This document shows positions 18,605-27,574 of a stretch of 64,000 bases of DNA, in pieces; positions within the stretch are counted from its first letter, which is position 1; each line of letters begins with the position of its first letter. Source of the DNA: Streptomyces mobaraensis (GTDB lineage: Bacteria; Actinomycetota; Actinomycetes; Streptomycetales; Streptomycetaceae); assembly GCF_020099395.1 (NCBI RefSeq), contig NZ_CP083590.1:5270001-5334000 (forward strand), given 5' to 3'. The notes beneath the pieces were generated by a model that worked only from the letters and a program-made list of their open reading frames with translations, had not been told where the DNA came from and did no database searches. Position numbers and translations under genes: made by a program.

Positions 18605-18763
18605 TCAGGCGGCTTCGGCGGTGCGCCGGTGCTTGCCGTGGGCGGGACCGCCGGCGTCGTCGGACGACGCCGGGCCGCGGTGCCTGCCGGAGCCGGCGGC
18701 TGCGGCCTGGGCGGACGCCTCCAGGGGGCGCGCCTCGGTCGTGTCGGTTCGGGCTTCGGACAT
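18605..18763 (-). CDS. Small hypothetical protein
   Basis: 52 aa, beginning MSEARTDTTEARPL and ending GKHRRTAEAA. GGAG lies 11 bases before the ATG. It is hydrophilic, rich in Ala, Gly and Glu, and probably disordered. Short proteins of this composition with a GRHRG core are common in Streptomyces, but I cannot name a function. Confidence 0.55.
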   Translation of the reverse strand: MSEARTDTTEARPLEASAQAAAAGSGRHRGPASSDDAGGPAHGKHRRTAEAA

Positions 18764-19293
18764 GTCGGGAGTCACTCCGTGGGATGTGGGTGCGTACTCT
18801 GCGCGTCGGGGGCTCGGCGCCGGCCGGCGCCCATGGACGCCGCCCTCGGGTGGCACCCGTAGGTGCCGTCCCTGGGTTCGGTCAACGCCCGTACCGCGCG
18901 CGGTCGTTCGGCGCACCGCGGTGCTCCGCCGGTACCACGTGCGCAACCCCCGGCCCCGAAGTCTAACGGGACCTTGATCGCGTGAGCCACCCCCCGGGCG
19001 GCCGCCGGGGCCGCCCCGGCTCCGCCCTTTCTCCCCCGGCCGCCGCTGGGCGGCGCCCCGGTTTCCGGCCGGGGCTCTACCGGCCTGCTTGGCGTTTACG
19101 GCCGGGGGTGCGCCCCTCCCGAGCGGCCGGCCTGAGCGGCCCCCGAGCGGCCGGCCTGAGCGGCACCCCCGAACGCCCGGCCGCCGCACCACCGCCGTCG
19201 TCGCACCACCGCCGTGGCGCCCGCACCACCGCCGTCGTCGCACCACCGCCGTGGCGCCCGCACCACCACCACACCCGGCCGCCGCGCCCGCCC
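18764..19293. other. 530-bp intergenic stretch
   Basis: No gene found. The right half (19119-19260) is filled by tandem repeats; the left half probably carries the promoter of the 52-aa gene. Confidence 0.55.
19119..19259. repeat. Two adjacent tandem duplications (22 bp and 37 bp)
   Basis: A 22-bp unit (GAGCGGCCGGCCTGAGCGGC core) at 19119-19140 and 19143-19164. A 37-bp unit made of CACCACCGCC words sits at 19186-19222 and 19223-19259, each unit itself a near-duplication. Confidence 0.88.
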
Positions 19294-20457
19294 CTACCGC
19301 ACCCGGGCGTGCGGCTGCGGTGCCTGCCGGAGCGGCGCCTGCTGGAGCGGCACCGGCCGGGGAGCCGAGGATCCCCCGTTCTCCGTCATCTCCCCCAGGG
19401 AGCCACCGATCCCGCTTCCTTCTCCCCCCTCCGGGTCCGGCAGGCGGAGGCGGGCCAGCCCGCAGGGGACGTGCGGGGTCGCGTACGGCAGGCGCAGCTC
19501 CCCGTCGGCGGTCCACAGTCCGGCGCCGGCCACCCAGCCCAGCGGGCCGGGGAACTGCCGCAACTGCCGTTCCGCGGGCCGCCAGACGCCCACCGACGTG
19601 CCCGACTCGCGGTCGACGCGGAACGCCACCGAGCACGCCTCGGGGGTCAGCGTCTGCCCCGGCTGGACGGCGAACGGCGTCACCGCCGCGCCGGGCTGCC
19701 GCAGGCACTCGGGGAAGCGGACCGGCCGCGCCGAGCCGAGCACCCCCCAGCCCAGCCGCTCCTCGCCGGGCGCGTCCGACCGGACGAGGAGCAGGCCGCT
19801 GTCGGGGTCGGCGAGCACCAACCGGTCGTTGCTCGTCTCGGCGATCTGCAGCAGCGGCGTGGTCTCCCCGCCGCGGCCGAGGTCGACGACGACGGCCTTG
19901 GTGAGCCCGTCCAGTTCGCGGTCGAGGGCGAGCAGCCGGCCCGGCCGGTCGAGCCAGGCGCCGCCGGAGCAGCGGCCGGGCACCCGGGCCAGCAGTTCGG
20001 GCCCGGCGGGCGAGCCGTACACGCGCCACAGCGTCGTCGTCCGCTCGCCGTGCACCAGGGCGTACGCGGAGAGGCCGTCCGGCGCGGGCGGCAGCAGCGA
20101 CAGGTAGGGGCACTCGATCGCGCCGAGCGGCAGCTCGCCGGTGCCGGGGCCGGTGGGGTAGAGCAGCGACAGGGCGTACCGCTCGGCCACCCGGCGCCGG
20201 ATGAGCACCCTCCCGTCGGTGAGCGGCAGCACCTCACTGTCCGGTTCCTCGGGCTGGGTGCCGGGCAGCGGGACCGCGTACGGCTCGGGGCCGTCGAGGG
20301 TCCAGCGCTCCGGGAACCAGCCGCCCGTGGCCCGGCTGAGCGCGAGCCACGCGGCGTACGAGCCGTCGGCCGCGATGGTGAACGCCGGGCGTCGGGAGTC
20401 CATCGGCGCACGCCGGGGAGTGGTCTCCGGAGTGCTCTGGGGGGCACAGACCGTCAT
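19294..20457 (-). CDS. Predicted beta-propeller (WD40-like) protein
   Basis: 387 aa from an ATG at 20457; GGAGG lies 11 bases upstream. No signal peptide. Repeating blocks of strand-like sequence with aromatic/Asp spacing (DGSYAAWLALSRATGGW, DGRVLIRRRVAERYAL, GPELLARVPGRCSGG, DPDSGLLLVRSD) suggest a propeller. The C-terminus is Gln/Pro-rich. I cannot assign a function; the gene is divergent from the iron-regulated siderophore-binding lipoprotein. Confidence 0.75.
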   Translation of the reverse strand: MTVCAPQSTPETTPRRAPMDSRRPAFTIAADGSYAAWLALSRATGGWFPERWTLDGPEPYAVPLPGTQPEEPDSEVLPLTDGRVLIRRRVAERYALSLLYPTGPGTGELPLGAIECPYLSLLPPAPDGLSAYALVHGERTTTLWRVYGSPAGPELLARVPGRCSGGAWLDRPGRLLALDRELDGLTKAVVVDLGRGGETTPLLQIAETSNDRLVLADPDSGLLLVRSDAPGEERLGWGVLGSARPVRFPECLRQPGAAVTPFAVQPGQTLTPEACSVAFRVDRESGTSVGVWRPAERQLRQFPGPLGWVAGAGLWTADGELRLPYATPHVPCGLARLRLPDPEGGEGSGIGGSLGEMTENGGSSAPRPVPLQQAPLRQAPQPHARVR

Positions 20458-20646
20458 GAGAAACGTCACCTCCGGCACAGAACGTAGTTTTCGCGCCGGG
20501 GGCCCCACCCTGCGAGTGAGACGGCTTCACGCGTAAGGGTGGAGGTTGTCCGATTCGCCGGAGGGAGGAGGGGTGGGTGTGCTTGCGGGGGTCTCGCCTC
20601 TCTTGCGCAGGTCCGTCCCCCTTGGTGGCGCGGCGCCCGGACCGTC

Positions 20647-20665
20647 TAAGGTAAGGGTGCCCTAA
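20647..20665. promoter_or_regulatory. Iron box (DmdR/DtxR-type operator)
   Basis: TAAGGTAAGGGTGCCCTAA matches the actinobacterial iron-box consensus TTAGGTTAGGCTCACCTAA, in the reverse orientation, at about 14 of 19 positions. It precedes the siderophore-binding gene, so that gene should be repressed by DmdR under iron-replete conditions. Confidence 0.8.
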
Positions 20666-20712
20666 CCGTCAGGCCGGTACCTCCGGCACCCCACAGCCCC
20701 AGGAGCGCTCTC

Positions 20713-21741
20713 ATGCCCCTCCGCCGCCGCGGTACGGCCGCCGCAGCCCTCGCCCTCGCCGCCGCGCTCTCGCTGACGGCCTGTGGATCGGACGGGGACG
20801 ACAAGGGGAAGGACGGCGGCGCCGGGTCGAAGGACGTGGCCCAGGGCGGCAAGGACTTCGGCAAGGCCGCCGACCTCACCAGGAACATGGGCACCGACGC
20901 CGCCGCCGGGCAGTTCCCCCGGACCGTCACCCACGCGCTCGGCAAGACCGAGATCAAGGCCAAGCCGAAGCGGGTCGTCGTCCTGGACGTCGGCGAGCTC
21001 GACAACGTCGTCTCGCTGGGCATCAAGCCCGTCGGCTACGCGCCCGCCGAGGGCGGCGACGGCATCCCGTCGTACCTGCGCAAGGACGCCGGCGACCCCA
21101 AGAGCGTCGGCACCATCAACGGCCTCAACCTGGAGGCGATCAACAACCTCCACCCCGACCTGATCCTTGGCAGCAAGCTCCGCGCGGAGAAGCACTACAA
21201 GGACCTGTCGAAGATCGCGCCGACCGTCTTCTCCGTCCGCCCCGGCTTCACCTGGAAGGAGAACTACCTCCTCAACGCCGCCGCCCTCGACGAGACGGCG
21301 AAGGCCAAGGCCAACCTCGCCGCGTACGAGGCGAAGGCGAAGAAGCTCGGCGAGGACGTCGGCGAGAAGAAGCCGACCATCAGCATGGTCCGCTACATGC
21401 CGCAGTTCACCCGGCTGTACGCGCAGAAGTCGTTCATCGGCACCGTCCTCAAGGACGCCGGCCTGCCCCGCCCCAAGAACCAGCAGGCCGACGAGCTCGC
21501 CGTGCAGATAGGCCCCGAGAAGATCGACCAGGCCGACGCCGACTGGATCTTCACCGGCGTCTACGGCGCCCCCGACCGCACCAAGCGCGACGTCGCCCGC
21601 GACAACCCGCTGTGGAAGAACCTGAAGGCGGTCAAGGAGGGGCGGGCCCGCGACGTCAGTGACGAGACGTGGTACCTGGGGCTGGGGGTCACGGCGGCGA
21701 ACAGCGTGCTGGACGATCTGCGGGGCTTCCTGGTGAAGTAA
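20713..21741 (+). CDS. Ferric-siderophore ABC transporter substrate-binding lipoprotein
   Basis: 342 aa from an ATG at 20713 with AGGAG 7 bases upstream. Lipobox LSLTACG, then a charged linker and a FecB/TroA-type bilobal domain (RVVVLDVGELDNVVSLGIKPVG, INNLHPDLILG). It should capture a ferric siderophore outside the cell and deliver it to a permease not present here. Iron-box control supports this. Confidence 0.93.
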   Translation: MPLRRRGTAAAALALAAALSLTACGSDGDDKGKDGGAGSKDVAQGGKDFGKAADLTRNMGTDAAAGQFPRTVTHALGKTEIKAKPKRVVVLDVGELDNVVSLGIKPVGYAPAEGGDGIPSYLRKDAGDPKSVGTINGLNLEAINNLHPDLILGSKLRAEKHYKDLSKIAPTVFSVRPGFTWKENYLLNAAALDETAKAKANLAAYEAKAKKLGEDVGEKKPTISMVRYMPQFTRLYAQKSFIGTVLKDAGLPRPKNQQADELAVQIGPEKIDQADADWIFTGVYGAPDRTKRDVARDNPLWKNLKAVKEGRARDVSDETWYLGLGVTAANSVLDDLRGFLVK

Positions 21742-21754
21742 GGGGGCGCCGATC

Positions 21755-21777
21755 CAGCCCGTCCGGCGTTTGAGGAC
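21755..21777. repeat. Half copy of the 15.4-kb palindromic repeat
   Basis: An exact 23-bp match to 15451-15473. The following bases, including an AGGGCGGGACAGGGGCACCC word, also resemble the right flank of the full repeat. The remaining 21778-21986 holds no gene. Confidence 0.88.
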
Positions 21778-21986
21778 AGCACGCGAAACGTGCTCGGGGG
21801 TGCGGGGGGGCGCCCCCCGCAAGAAACGGTGAAAGGGCGGGACAGGGGCACCCTCCCCGCGACGAAGTCGCGCCCGCCCCGGCACCCCCTACAGGCCGCA
21901 CCTCCCACGGACCGCACCCCACCCCCGTAAGGACCCCCCAACGGGACGCAAGCCCTCCGCCCCCGAAGGGCAGGTAGCCTTTCCCC

Positions 21987-22841
21987 GTGCCCGTACTGTC
22001 TGAAGTCATCGCCGCCCTCGACGCCCTCTGGCCCCCGGAGCGGGCCGAGCAGTGGGACGCCGTCGGTACGGTCTGCGGCGACCCCGACGCCCACGTCGGC
22101 CGGGTCCTCTTCGCCGTGGACCCCGTCCAGGACGTCGTCGACGAGGCCGTGAAGCTCGGCGCCGACCTGGTCGTCACCCACCACCCCCTCTATCTGCGCG
22201 GGACGACCACGGTCTCGGCCGGCACTTTCAAGGGCCGCGCCGTGCACACCCTGATCAAGAACGACATCGCGCTGCACGTCGCCCACACCAACGCCGACCG
22301 CGCGGACCCGGGTGTCTCCGACGCCCTCGCCGGCGCCCTCGACCTGCGGGTCATCGGCCCCCTGGTGCCGGATCCCACCGACCCCACGGGCCGCCGCGGC
22401 CTCGGCCGCATCTGCGAGCCGGTCACGCCGCTGACCCTCGCCGAGTTCGGCGAGCGCTGCGCGGCCCGGCTGCCCGCGACCGCGCAGGGCGTCCGCGTCG
22501 CCGGCGACCCGCGGCGGGTGCTGCGGACCGTCGCCGTCTGCGGCGGCTCCGGCGACTCCCTCTTCGACGAGGTCCGGGCCGCGGGCGTCGACGCGTACGT
22601 CACCGCCGACCTGCGGCACCACCCCGTCTCCGAGGCGCGGCAGCACAGCCCGCTCGCCCTCGTCGACGCCGCGCACTGGGCCACCGAGTGGCCCTGGGCC
22701 GAGCAGGCCGCCGCCCAGCTCGACGAGATCTCCGACCGGCACGGCTGGGGCCTGCGCACCCATGTCTCGCGCCTGGTCACCGACCCCTGGACCGCCCACG
22801 CGGCGTCCTCCGCCCCCACCGATCACTCCGATCACCAGTAA
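21987..22841 (+). CDS. Nif3-like dinuclear metal centre protein
   Basis: 284 aa from a GTG at 21987. Metal-ligand motifs of the Nif3/YbgI/DUF34 family are visible: LVVTHHPLYLRG and HVAHTNAD near the start, and DLRHHPVSEARQH plus VDAAHWATEW near the end. The family forms a hexameric ring and its true reaction is unsettled (GTP cyclohydrolase or metal insertion have been proposed). It heads a three-gene cluster conserved with the mycobacterial Rv2230c-Rv2228c order. Confidence 0.93.
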   Translation: MPVLSEVIAALDALWPPERAEQWDAVGTVCGDPDAHVGRVLFAVDPVQDVVDEAVKLGADLVVTHHPLYLRGTTTVSAGTFKGRAVHTLIKNDIALHVAHTNADRADPGVSDALAGALDLRVIGPLVPDPTDPTGRRGLGRICEPVTPLTLAEFGERCAARLPATAQGVRVAGDPRRVLRTVAVCGGSGDSLFDEVRAAGVDAYVTADLRHHPVSEARQHSPLALVDAAHWATEWPWAEQAAAQLDEISDRHGWGLRTHVSRLVTDPWTAHAASSAPTDHSDHQ

Positions 22842-22854
22842 GAGGAGCCCCCAA

Positions 22855-23598
22855 CTGAACGCCGCGCCCGCCGACCAGATCCGCCTCCTGGATCTCCAGG
22901 CCCTCGACACCCGCCTCGGTCAGCTCGCCCACAAGCGCCGGTCCCTGCCCGAGCACGCCGAGATCCAGGCCCTCGAAGGGGACCTCACCCAGCACCGTGA
23001 CCTCCTCGTCGCCGCGCAGACCGAGGAGAGCGACACCGCCCGCGAGCAGTCCAAGGCCGAGCAGGACGTCGACCAGGTCCGCAAGCGCGCCGCCCGCGAC
23101 CAGCAGCGGCTCGACTCCGGCGCCGGGATGACCCCCAAGGACCTGGAGAACCTCCAGCACGAGGTCGCCTCCCTCGCCAAGCGCCAGGGCGACCTGGAGG
23201 ACGTCGTCCTGGAGATCATGGAGCGCCGCGAGGCCGCCCAGGAGCGCGTCACCGAGCTGACCGCCCGGGTCGAGGCCGTCCAGGGCAAGGTCGACGCGGC
23301 CGTCGCGCGCCGCGACGAGGCCCTGGCCGAGATCGACGCCGAGGTCGCCAAGGTGACGAAGGAGCGCGGCCTCGTCGCCGACTCCGTCCCCGCCGACCTG
23401 CTGAAGCTCTACGACAAGCTGCGCGAGAAGGAGGGCGGCGTCGGCGCGGCCCGCCTCTACCAGCGCCGCTGTGAGGGCTGCCGCCTGGAGCTCAACATCA
23501 CCGAGGTCAACGAGGTGCGCGCCGCCGCCGCGGACGCGGTCGTCCGCTGTGAGAACTGCCGCCGGATCCTGGTCCGCACCCCCGAGTCGGGGCTGTAG
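22855..23598 (+). CDS. C4-type zinc-ribbon coiled-coil protein (Rv2229c-like)
   Basis: 247 aa. The reading frame, GAGGAG at 22842-22847 and a 7-base spacer point to a CTG start at 22855 (first residues xNAAPADQIRLLDLQ); no ATG, GTG or TTG is in a comparable place. A long coiled coil occupies residues about 10-190, then a zinc ribbon with CEGCRLELN and CENCRRIL. The family is thought to be RNA/ribosome-associated. It is placed between Nif3 and RNase H, as in other actinobacteria. Confidence 0.9.
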   Translation: MNAAPADQIRLLDLQALDTRLGQLAHKRRSLPEHAEIQALEGDLTQHRDLLVAAQTEESDTAREQSKAEQDVDQVRKRAARDQQRLDSGAGMTPKDLENLQHEVASLAKRQGDLEDVVLEIMERREAAQERVTELTARVEAVQGKVDAAVARRDEALAEIDAEVAKVTKERGLVADSVPADLLKLYDKLREKEGGVGAARLYQRRCEGCRLELNITEVNEVRAAAADAVVRCENCRRILVRTPESGL

Positions 23599-23605
23599 GC
23601 AGCAC

Positions 23606-24808
23606 ATGGCCCACCGCTTCGTCGTCGAGGCCGACGGCGGCTCCCGGGGCAACCCGGGTCCCGCCGGGTACGGCGCGGTCGTGCTCGACGCGGCGACCGG
23701 CGAGGTCGTCGCCGAGGCCGCCGAGTTCATCGGCACCGCCACCAACAACGTGGCCGAGTACAAGGGGCTGATCGCCGGTCTGGAGGCCGCGCGGGCGCTC
23801 GACCCGGACGCGGAGATCACCGTGCGGATGGACTCCAAGCTCGTCGTGGAGCAGATGTCCGGCCGCTGGAAGATCAAGCACCCGGACATGCGGCCGCTGG
23901 CCGCCCGGGCGCGGCTGGTCTTCCCCGTGGACCACGTCGTCTACGAGTGGATCCCGCGCGAGCGCAACAAGCACGCCGACCGGCTCGCCAACGAGGCCAT
24001 GGACGCGGGGAAGCGGGGGCTGCCCTGGGAGCCCTCGGGACGCCCGCGGCCGGATGTCAGTGCCTCGGACGCCGCGGCGCCGGTGGAGCCGGCGCCGGTC
24101 GGTCCGGCCCCTGCGGAACCGCTCGGGGAACCGCTCGGGGAACCGAAGGCCGCGCCCCTCGGCTGGGCCGCGCCCGCCGACCTCGGGGCGCCGACGACGT
24201 TCGTCCTGCTCCGGCACGGCGAGACCGCGCTCACCCCGCAGAAGCGATTCTCCGGAAGCGGCGGTTCCGACCCCGGACTGTCGCCCGCCGGCCGCCGCCA
24301 GGCCGAGGCCGTCGCCGCCGCGCTGGCCGCGCGCGGCACGATCCAGGCCGTCGTCAGCTCGCCCCTGCGCCGCTGCCGTGAGACGGCGGGCGCGGTGGCG
24401 TCCCGCCTCGGACTCGACGTCCACATCGAAGAGGGGCTGCGCGAGGCCGACTTCGGCGCCTGGGAGGGCCTGACGTTCGCCGAGGTCCAGGAACGTCACC
24501 CGGCCGACCTCGACGCCTGGCTCGCCTCCACCAAGGCGGCCCCCACCGGCGACGGCGAGAGCTTCGCGGCCGTCGCCCGCCGCGTCGCCCTCGCCCGCGA
24601 CCGCCTCCTCACCCGCTACGCGGGGCGGACGGTGCTGCTGGTGTCGCACGTGACCCCGATCAAGTCCCTGGTGCGGCTGGCACTTGGGGCCCCGCCGGAG
24701 TCGCTCTTCAAGATGGAGCTGTCGGCGGCGTCGCTGTCGGCAGTGGCCTATTACGCGGACGGGAACACGTCGCTGCGGCTGCTGAACGATACGTCGCACC
24801 TGCGCTGA
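23606..24808 (+). CDS. Bifunctional RNase HI / alpha-ribazole-type acid phosphatase
   Basis: 400 aa from an ATG at 23606. The N-terminal RNase HI domain starts RFVVEADGGSRGNPGPAG (catalytic Asp), with the Glu in NNVAEYKGL and Asp in VRMDSKL. An Ala/Pro-rich linker contains a short duplication (EPLGEPLGEP). The C-terminal histidine-phosphatase domain has the RHG motif in LLRHGETALT and SHVTPIK. The mycobacterial homologue Rv2228c has both activities. It degrades RNA in RNA-DNA hybrids and may dephosphorylate alpha-ribazole phosphate in B12 synthesis. Confidence 0.95.
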   Translation: MAHRFVVEADGGSRGNPGPAGYGAVVLDAATGEVVAEAAEFIGTATNNVAEYKGLIAGLEAARALDPDAEITVRMDSKLVVEQMSGRWKIKHPDMRPLAARARLVFPVDHVVYEWIPRERNKHADRLANEAMDAGKRGLPWEPSGRPRPDVSASDAAAPVEPAPVGPAPAEPLGEPLGEPKAAPLGWAAPADLGAPTTFVLLRHGETALTPQKRFSGSGGSDPGLSPAGRRQAEAVAAALAARGTIQAVVSSPLRRCRETAGAVASRLGLDVHIEEGLREADFGAWEGLTFAEVQERHPADLDAWLASTKAAPTGDGESFAAVARRVALARDRLLTRYAGRTVLLVSHVTPIKSLVRLALGAPPESLFKMELSAASLSAVAYYADGNTSLRLLNDTSHLR

Positions 24809-25284
24809 GACGGGGGGCCGCCGTCGGGACCGCCGCTTCGTATCACACCGGTCCCGACGACGGTCCGCCCCAACAGCCCGCCGTTACGGCGCCGTTGACG
24901 CTCCCGCTCCCGCTCCTCGATCTCCCGCGGCCCCTCGCCGGTGGCCGCGGTGCGGGGGCACTCGGGGCAGCACCACAGGTCCGGCGCCCCGGGCAGCGGC
25001 GGCTCCATGTCCACCGCGCAGTGCGGGCACTCCACCGTCACCCCCTCCACGTACCCGCAGGACCCGCACACCCACACGGGCCCGTCCCTGTCCTGCCGCC
25101 GCCACGCCGTCCCCCGGCACCGGGCACAGCCCGTGGTGACGATCCCCGCCCGGTCCATGATCGGCGGCTCGGGCGTGGCGTCCGCGTACGCGATGAGCCG
25201 CGCCCTCACCTCGTCGTCCGTCGTGTTGGCCATCCTGAGCAGGTGTGCGACGCGTGAGCGTGCCTCGTCAACGAATTCGTTCAT
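24751..25284 (-). CDS. Multi-zinc-ribbon hypothetical protein
   Basis: 177 aa. A short N-terminal helical region (MNEFVDEARSRVAHLLRMA) precedes four cysteine pairs (CARCRG, CGSCGY, CPHCAV, CCPEC), probably two zinc-binding ribbons. A basic Arg/Gly tail follows. The 3' end overlaps the RNase H/phosphatase gene by 58 bp in convergent orientation, so the last residues may be spurious. Function unknown. Confidence 0.72.
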   Translation of the reverse strand: MNEFVDEARSRVAHLLRMANTTDDEVRARLIAYADATPEPPIMDRAGIVTTGCARCRGTAWRRQDRDGPVWVCGSCGYVEGVTVECPHCAVDMEPPLPGAPDLWCCPECPRTAATGEGPREIEERERERQRRRNGGLLGRTVVGTGVIRSGGPDGGPPSQRRCDVSFSSRSDVFPSA

Positions 25285-25456
25285 GGCATGGGGCAGGTTA
25301 TCGCCGTTCCGGCCCGATGATCACCGTTGGCACGGCGGCGAGTTGACGCCGGGGAAGCGCGAGGGGACCGGCACGCTCCATGTAGGCCACCTCCTGTCCG
25401 CCATCCCCCCTACGCTCGGCCGAACACGGCAGACGGCAAGGAAAGAGGAGGCGGCG

Positions 25457-26200
25457 ATGGCCGAGATCGTTCTCATCCCCGGGTTCTGGCTGGGCGCATG
25501 GGTCTGGGAGGACGTGGCACGGGCACTGCGGGCGGCGGGACACCGCGTCCACCCGGTCACCCTGACCGGCCTGGCCGAACGGGCGGCCGAGGCGACGCCG
25601 GAGGTGGACGTCCACACGCACACCGACGACGTCGTCCGCGTCATCGAGGACGGTGACCTCTGGGACGTGGTGCTGGTGGGGCACAGCGGGGCGTGCGTGC
25701 CGGTCGCCGGAGCGGCGGCCCGGATCCCGGACCGGATCGCGCGGATCGTGTACGTGGACACGGGCGCACTGCCGGCGGACATGGCGGTGATCGACTTCAA
25801 CGACCCGCAGACGCAGTCCGATTGGCGCGACCAGGTCACGAAGGAGGGCGACGGCTGGCGGCTCCCGCCCCCGCCGTTCGACCCGGCGACGGCCCCAGAC
25901 GACCTGGCCGGCCTCTCCGACGACCACCTCACCCGCCTCCGCGCACTGTCCACCCCCCAGCCCTTCGCGACGGTGACCGGCACCCTGGACCGCCCCGCGA
26001 ACCCCGCGGAGGTCCCCGCCACGGTCATCACCTGCACCTTCACCCCCGACCAGGCCCGCACCCTGGCCGCCACCGGCAACCCGGTCTTCGCCCCCATGGC
26101 CCGCATGGACCTCCACCACCTCCCGACGGGCCACTGGCCGATGCTCTCGCGTCCCGCGGACTTGGCGGCGCTGCTGGACAAGGCGGCCGGCTCGATCTGA
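25457..26200 (+). CDS. Alpha/beta hydrolase
   Basis: 247 aa from an ATG at 25457, with GAGGAG 6 bases upstream. The oxyanion region is IVLIPGFWLGAWVW, the nucleophile elbow GHSGA, and the catalytic His is in LPTGHWPML. It is similar to salicylate-esterase/EstC-like hydrolases; the substrate is unknown. It is the last chromosomal gene before the integrated element; GGCGGAC...GTCCGCC at 26227-26250 could be its terminator. Confidence 0.92.
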   Translation: MAEIVLIPGFWLGAWVWEDVARALRAAGHRVHPVTLTGLAERAAEATPEVDVHTHTDDVVRVIEDGDLWDVVLVGHSGACVPVAGAAARIPDRIARIVYVDTGALPADMAVIDFNDPQTQSDWRDQVTKEGDGWRLPPPPFDPATAPDDLAGLSDDHLTRLRALSTPQPFATVTGTLDRPANPAEVPATVITCTFTPDQARTLAATGNPVFAPMARMDLHHLPTGHWPMLSRPADLAALLDKAAGSI

Positions 26201-26227
26201 CCGGGGGAGCACGGAAGTTCTGCGAGG

Positions 26228-26264
26228 GCGGACGAGCCGGCCTGTCCGCCGGGGATAGTCTCCC
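26228..26264. other. Putative left attachment site (diverged rnpB 3' end)
   Basis: Aligned with 36957-36993 it matches at 28 of 37 positions, including CGGACGAG, CGCCGGG and GTCTCCC blocks. It also forms a hairpin and could instead be the hydrolase terminator. Confidence 0.5.
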
Positions 26265-26342
26265 TATGGGGTCTGACCTGCTGCTTCATCCCCCTGGGCT
26301 GCCTGATCGCCACTGAATCGCCACATGTCTGAGGACCGCCAC

Positions 26343-27569
26343 TCATGCCGCCTCCTCGTACTCCTCCACCTCCACCACGGCGGGCGGCGGCACGAAGTGG
26401 GTACCGGTGAGGGTGAAGACGCTGTCCAGGAACTTCCGCCCGGCCGCAGCAGACCCGGGCACCTGGTGCTTATACGTCCCCTCGGTCTCGGCCTCGGACG
26501 CGTGCCCTACCCACAGGCTCACCTCCGACAGCGGCGCGCCCTCCTTGAGCGCCGTCGAGATGAACGTGTGCCGGAGGTCGTGGAACCTGAACCCGTCCGG
26601 CAGCCCGACGGCTGCCCTGGCCTTGTTCCACTGCTTGTAGAAGGCGTCCCGTCGGATGAGGTTGCCCCGGGAGGTCACGAAGAGAAGGTCCCGACCGCTG
26701 GGAACGTTCTCCTCAACGTGCTTGAGGACGACGGCCTTGGCCAGGTTGGGGAACGGAACCTCGCGGCCGAACGACGTCTCCGTCTTTGCACCGTCCACCA
26801 GTACCGCTTTGGACCTGACTTTGATCACCTGGCGCTTCACCACGAGGGTCCCACCATCGAAGTCGATGGCGTCCCGGCAGAGCCCGAACGCTTCACCCGA
26901 ACGGAGTCCGCAGCATGCGCCGATCAGGACCAAGGCTCGGTAGTGCTTGGGCAGCTCCTCGTAGAGACCCATGACCTGGGCCAGGGAGGCGGGTATGACG
27001 CGTCTCTTCGTGAGCTTGGGAAGGTCGATGTCGACGCACGGAGAGAAGGGGATGACCCGTTTCCTGACCGCCGAGTTGATGCAGGCCCGGAACGTCTTGT
27101 AGACGAGGTGGACTGTTGCAGGCGCAAGACCCTTGGCTGTCAGGCCGTTGATCCAGCGCTGAACGTCGGTGGGCTCTATCTTGTGGAGCCGCATCCCGCC
27201 GAACTCGGGGGAGATGTGGTTCCGCATGTTCCGCTCGTACGAGTCCTGTGTGCCGGGCTTCCGTTCCTTGGCCACGAGCCATTCGGCCGACCACTGCTTG
27301 AACGTGGTCTTCAGGTGCCGGGGCCGAACAGCGATCCCCTGCGACTTGGCTTCGCGTACCTTCCGCTCGTACGCCTGGGCTTCCGACTTCTTCTCAAAGG
27401 TCATGTCGGCCGTGTCGCCGTTGGCGTCGCGGACTCGGGCCGTCCAGCCGTGGGAGCAGCCTTTCCGCTCGCACTGGCACCGTCCCCGACACATGCACTT
27501 GGCGGGGTCCTTGTGTCGGCACTGGTCAGCGCACAGGCAGGGGCACTTGCACCGCTTGGTGACCGCCAT
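26343..27569 (-). CDS. Tyrosine-family site-specific integrase with a Cys-rich N-terminus
   Basis: 408 aa from an ATG at 27569. The C-terminal catalytic domain has the first Arg in GLRSGEAFGL, the HxLRHT box (FHDLRHTFISTALKEG), H in WVGHASE and the nucleophile Tyr in TEGTYKHQ. A core-binding (SAM-like) domain spans about 90-180. The first 40 residues hold about a dozen cysteines (KCPCLCADQC, CMCRGRCQCERKGC), an unusual extension that may bind zinc. It should recombine the element into and out of the rnpB 3' end. It starts 5 bp after the winged-helix gene. Confidence 0.95.
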   Translation of the reverse strand: MAVTKRCKCPCLCADQCRHKDPAKCMCRGRCQCERKGCSHGWTARVRDANGDTADMTFEKKSEAQAYERKVREAKSQGIAVRPRHLKTTFKQWSAEWLVAKERKPGTQDSYERNMRNHISPEFGGMRLHKIEPTDVQRWINGLTAKGLAPATVHLVYKTFRACINSAVRKRVIPFSPCVDIDLPKLTKRRVIPASLAQVMGLYEELPKHYRALVLIGACCGLRSGEAFGLCRDAIDFDGGTLVVKRQVIKVRSKAVLVDGAKTETSFGREVPFPNLAKAVVLKHVEENVPSGRDLLFVTSRGNLIRRDAFYKQWNKARAAVGLPDGFRFHDLRHTFISTALKEGAPLSEVSLWVGHASEAETEGTYKHQVPGSAAAGRKFLDSVFTLTGTHFVPPPAVVEVEEYEEAA

Positions 27570-27574
27570 GTTGA

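Noticed and set aside
26260..26345. A tRNA remnant as the element's attachment site
   Set aside because: No acceptor stem or T-arm could be built; the rnpB 3' end gives a better match.
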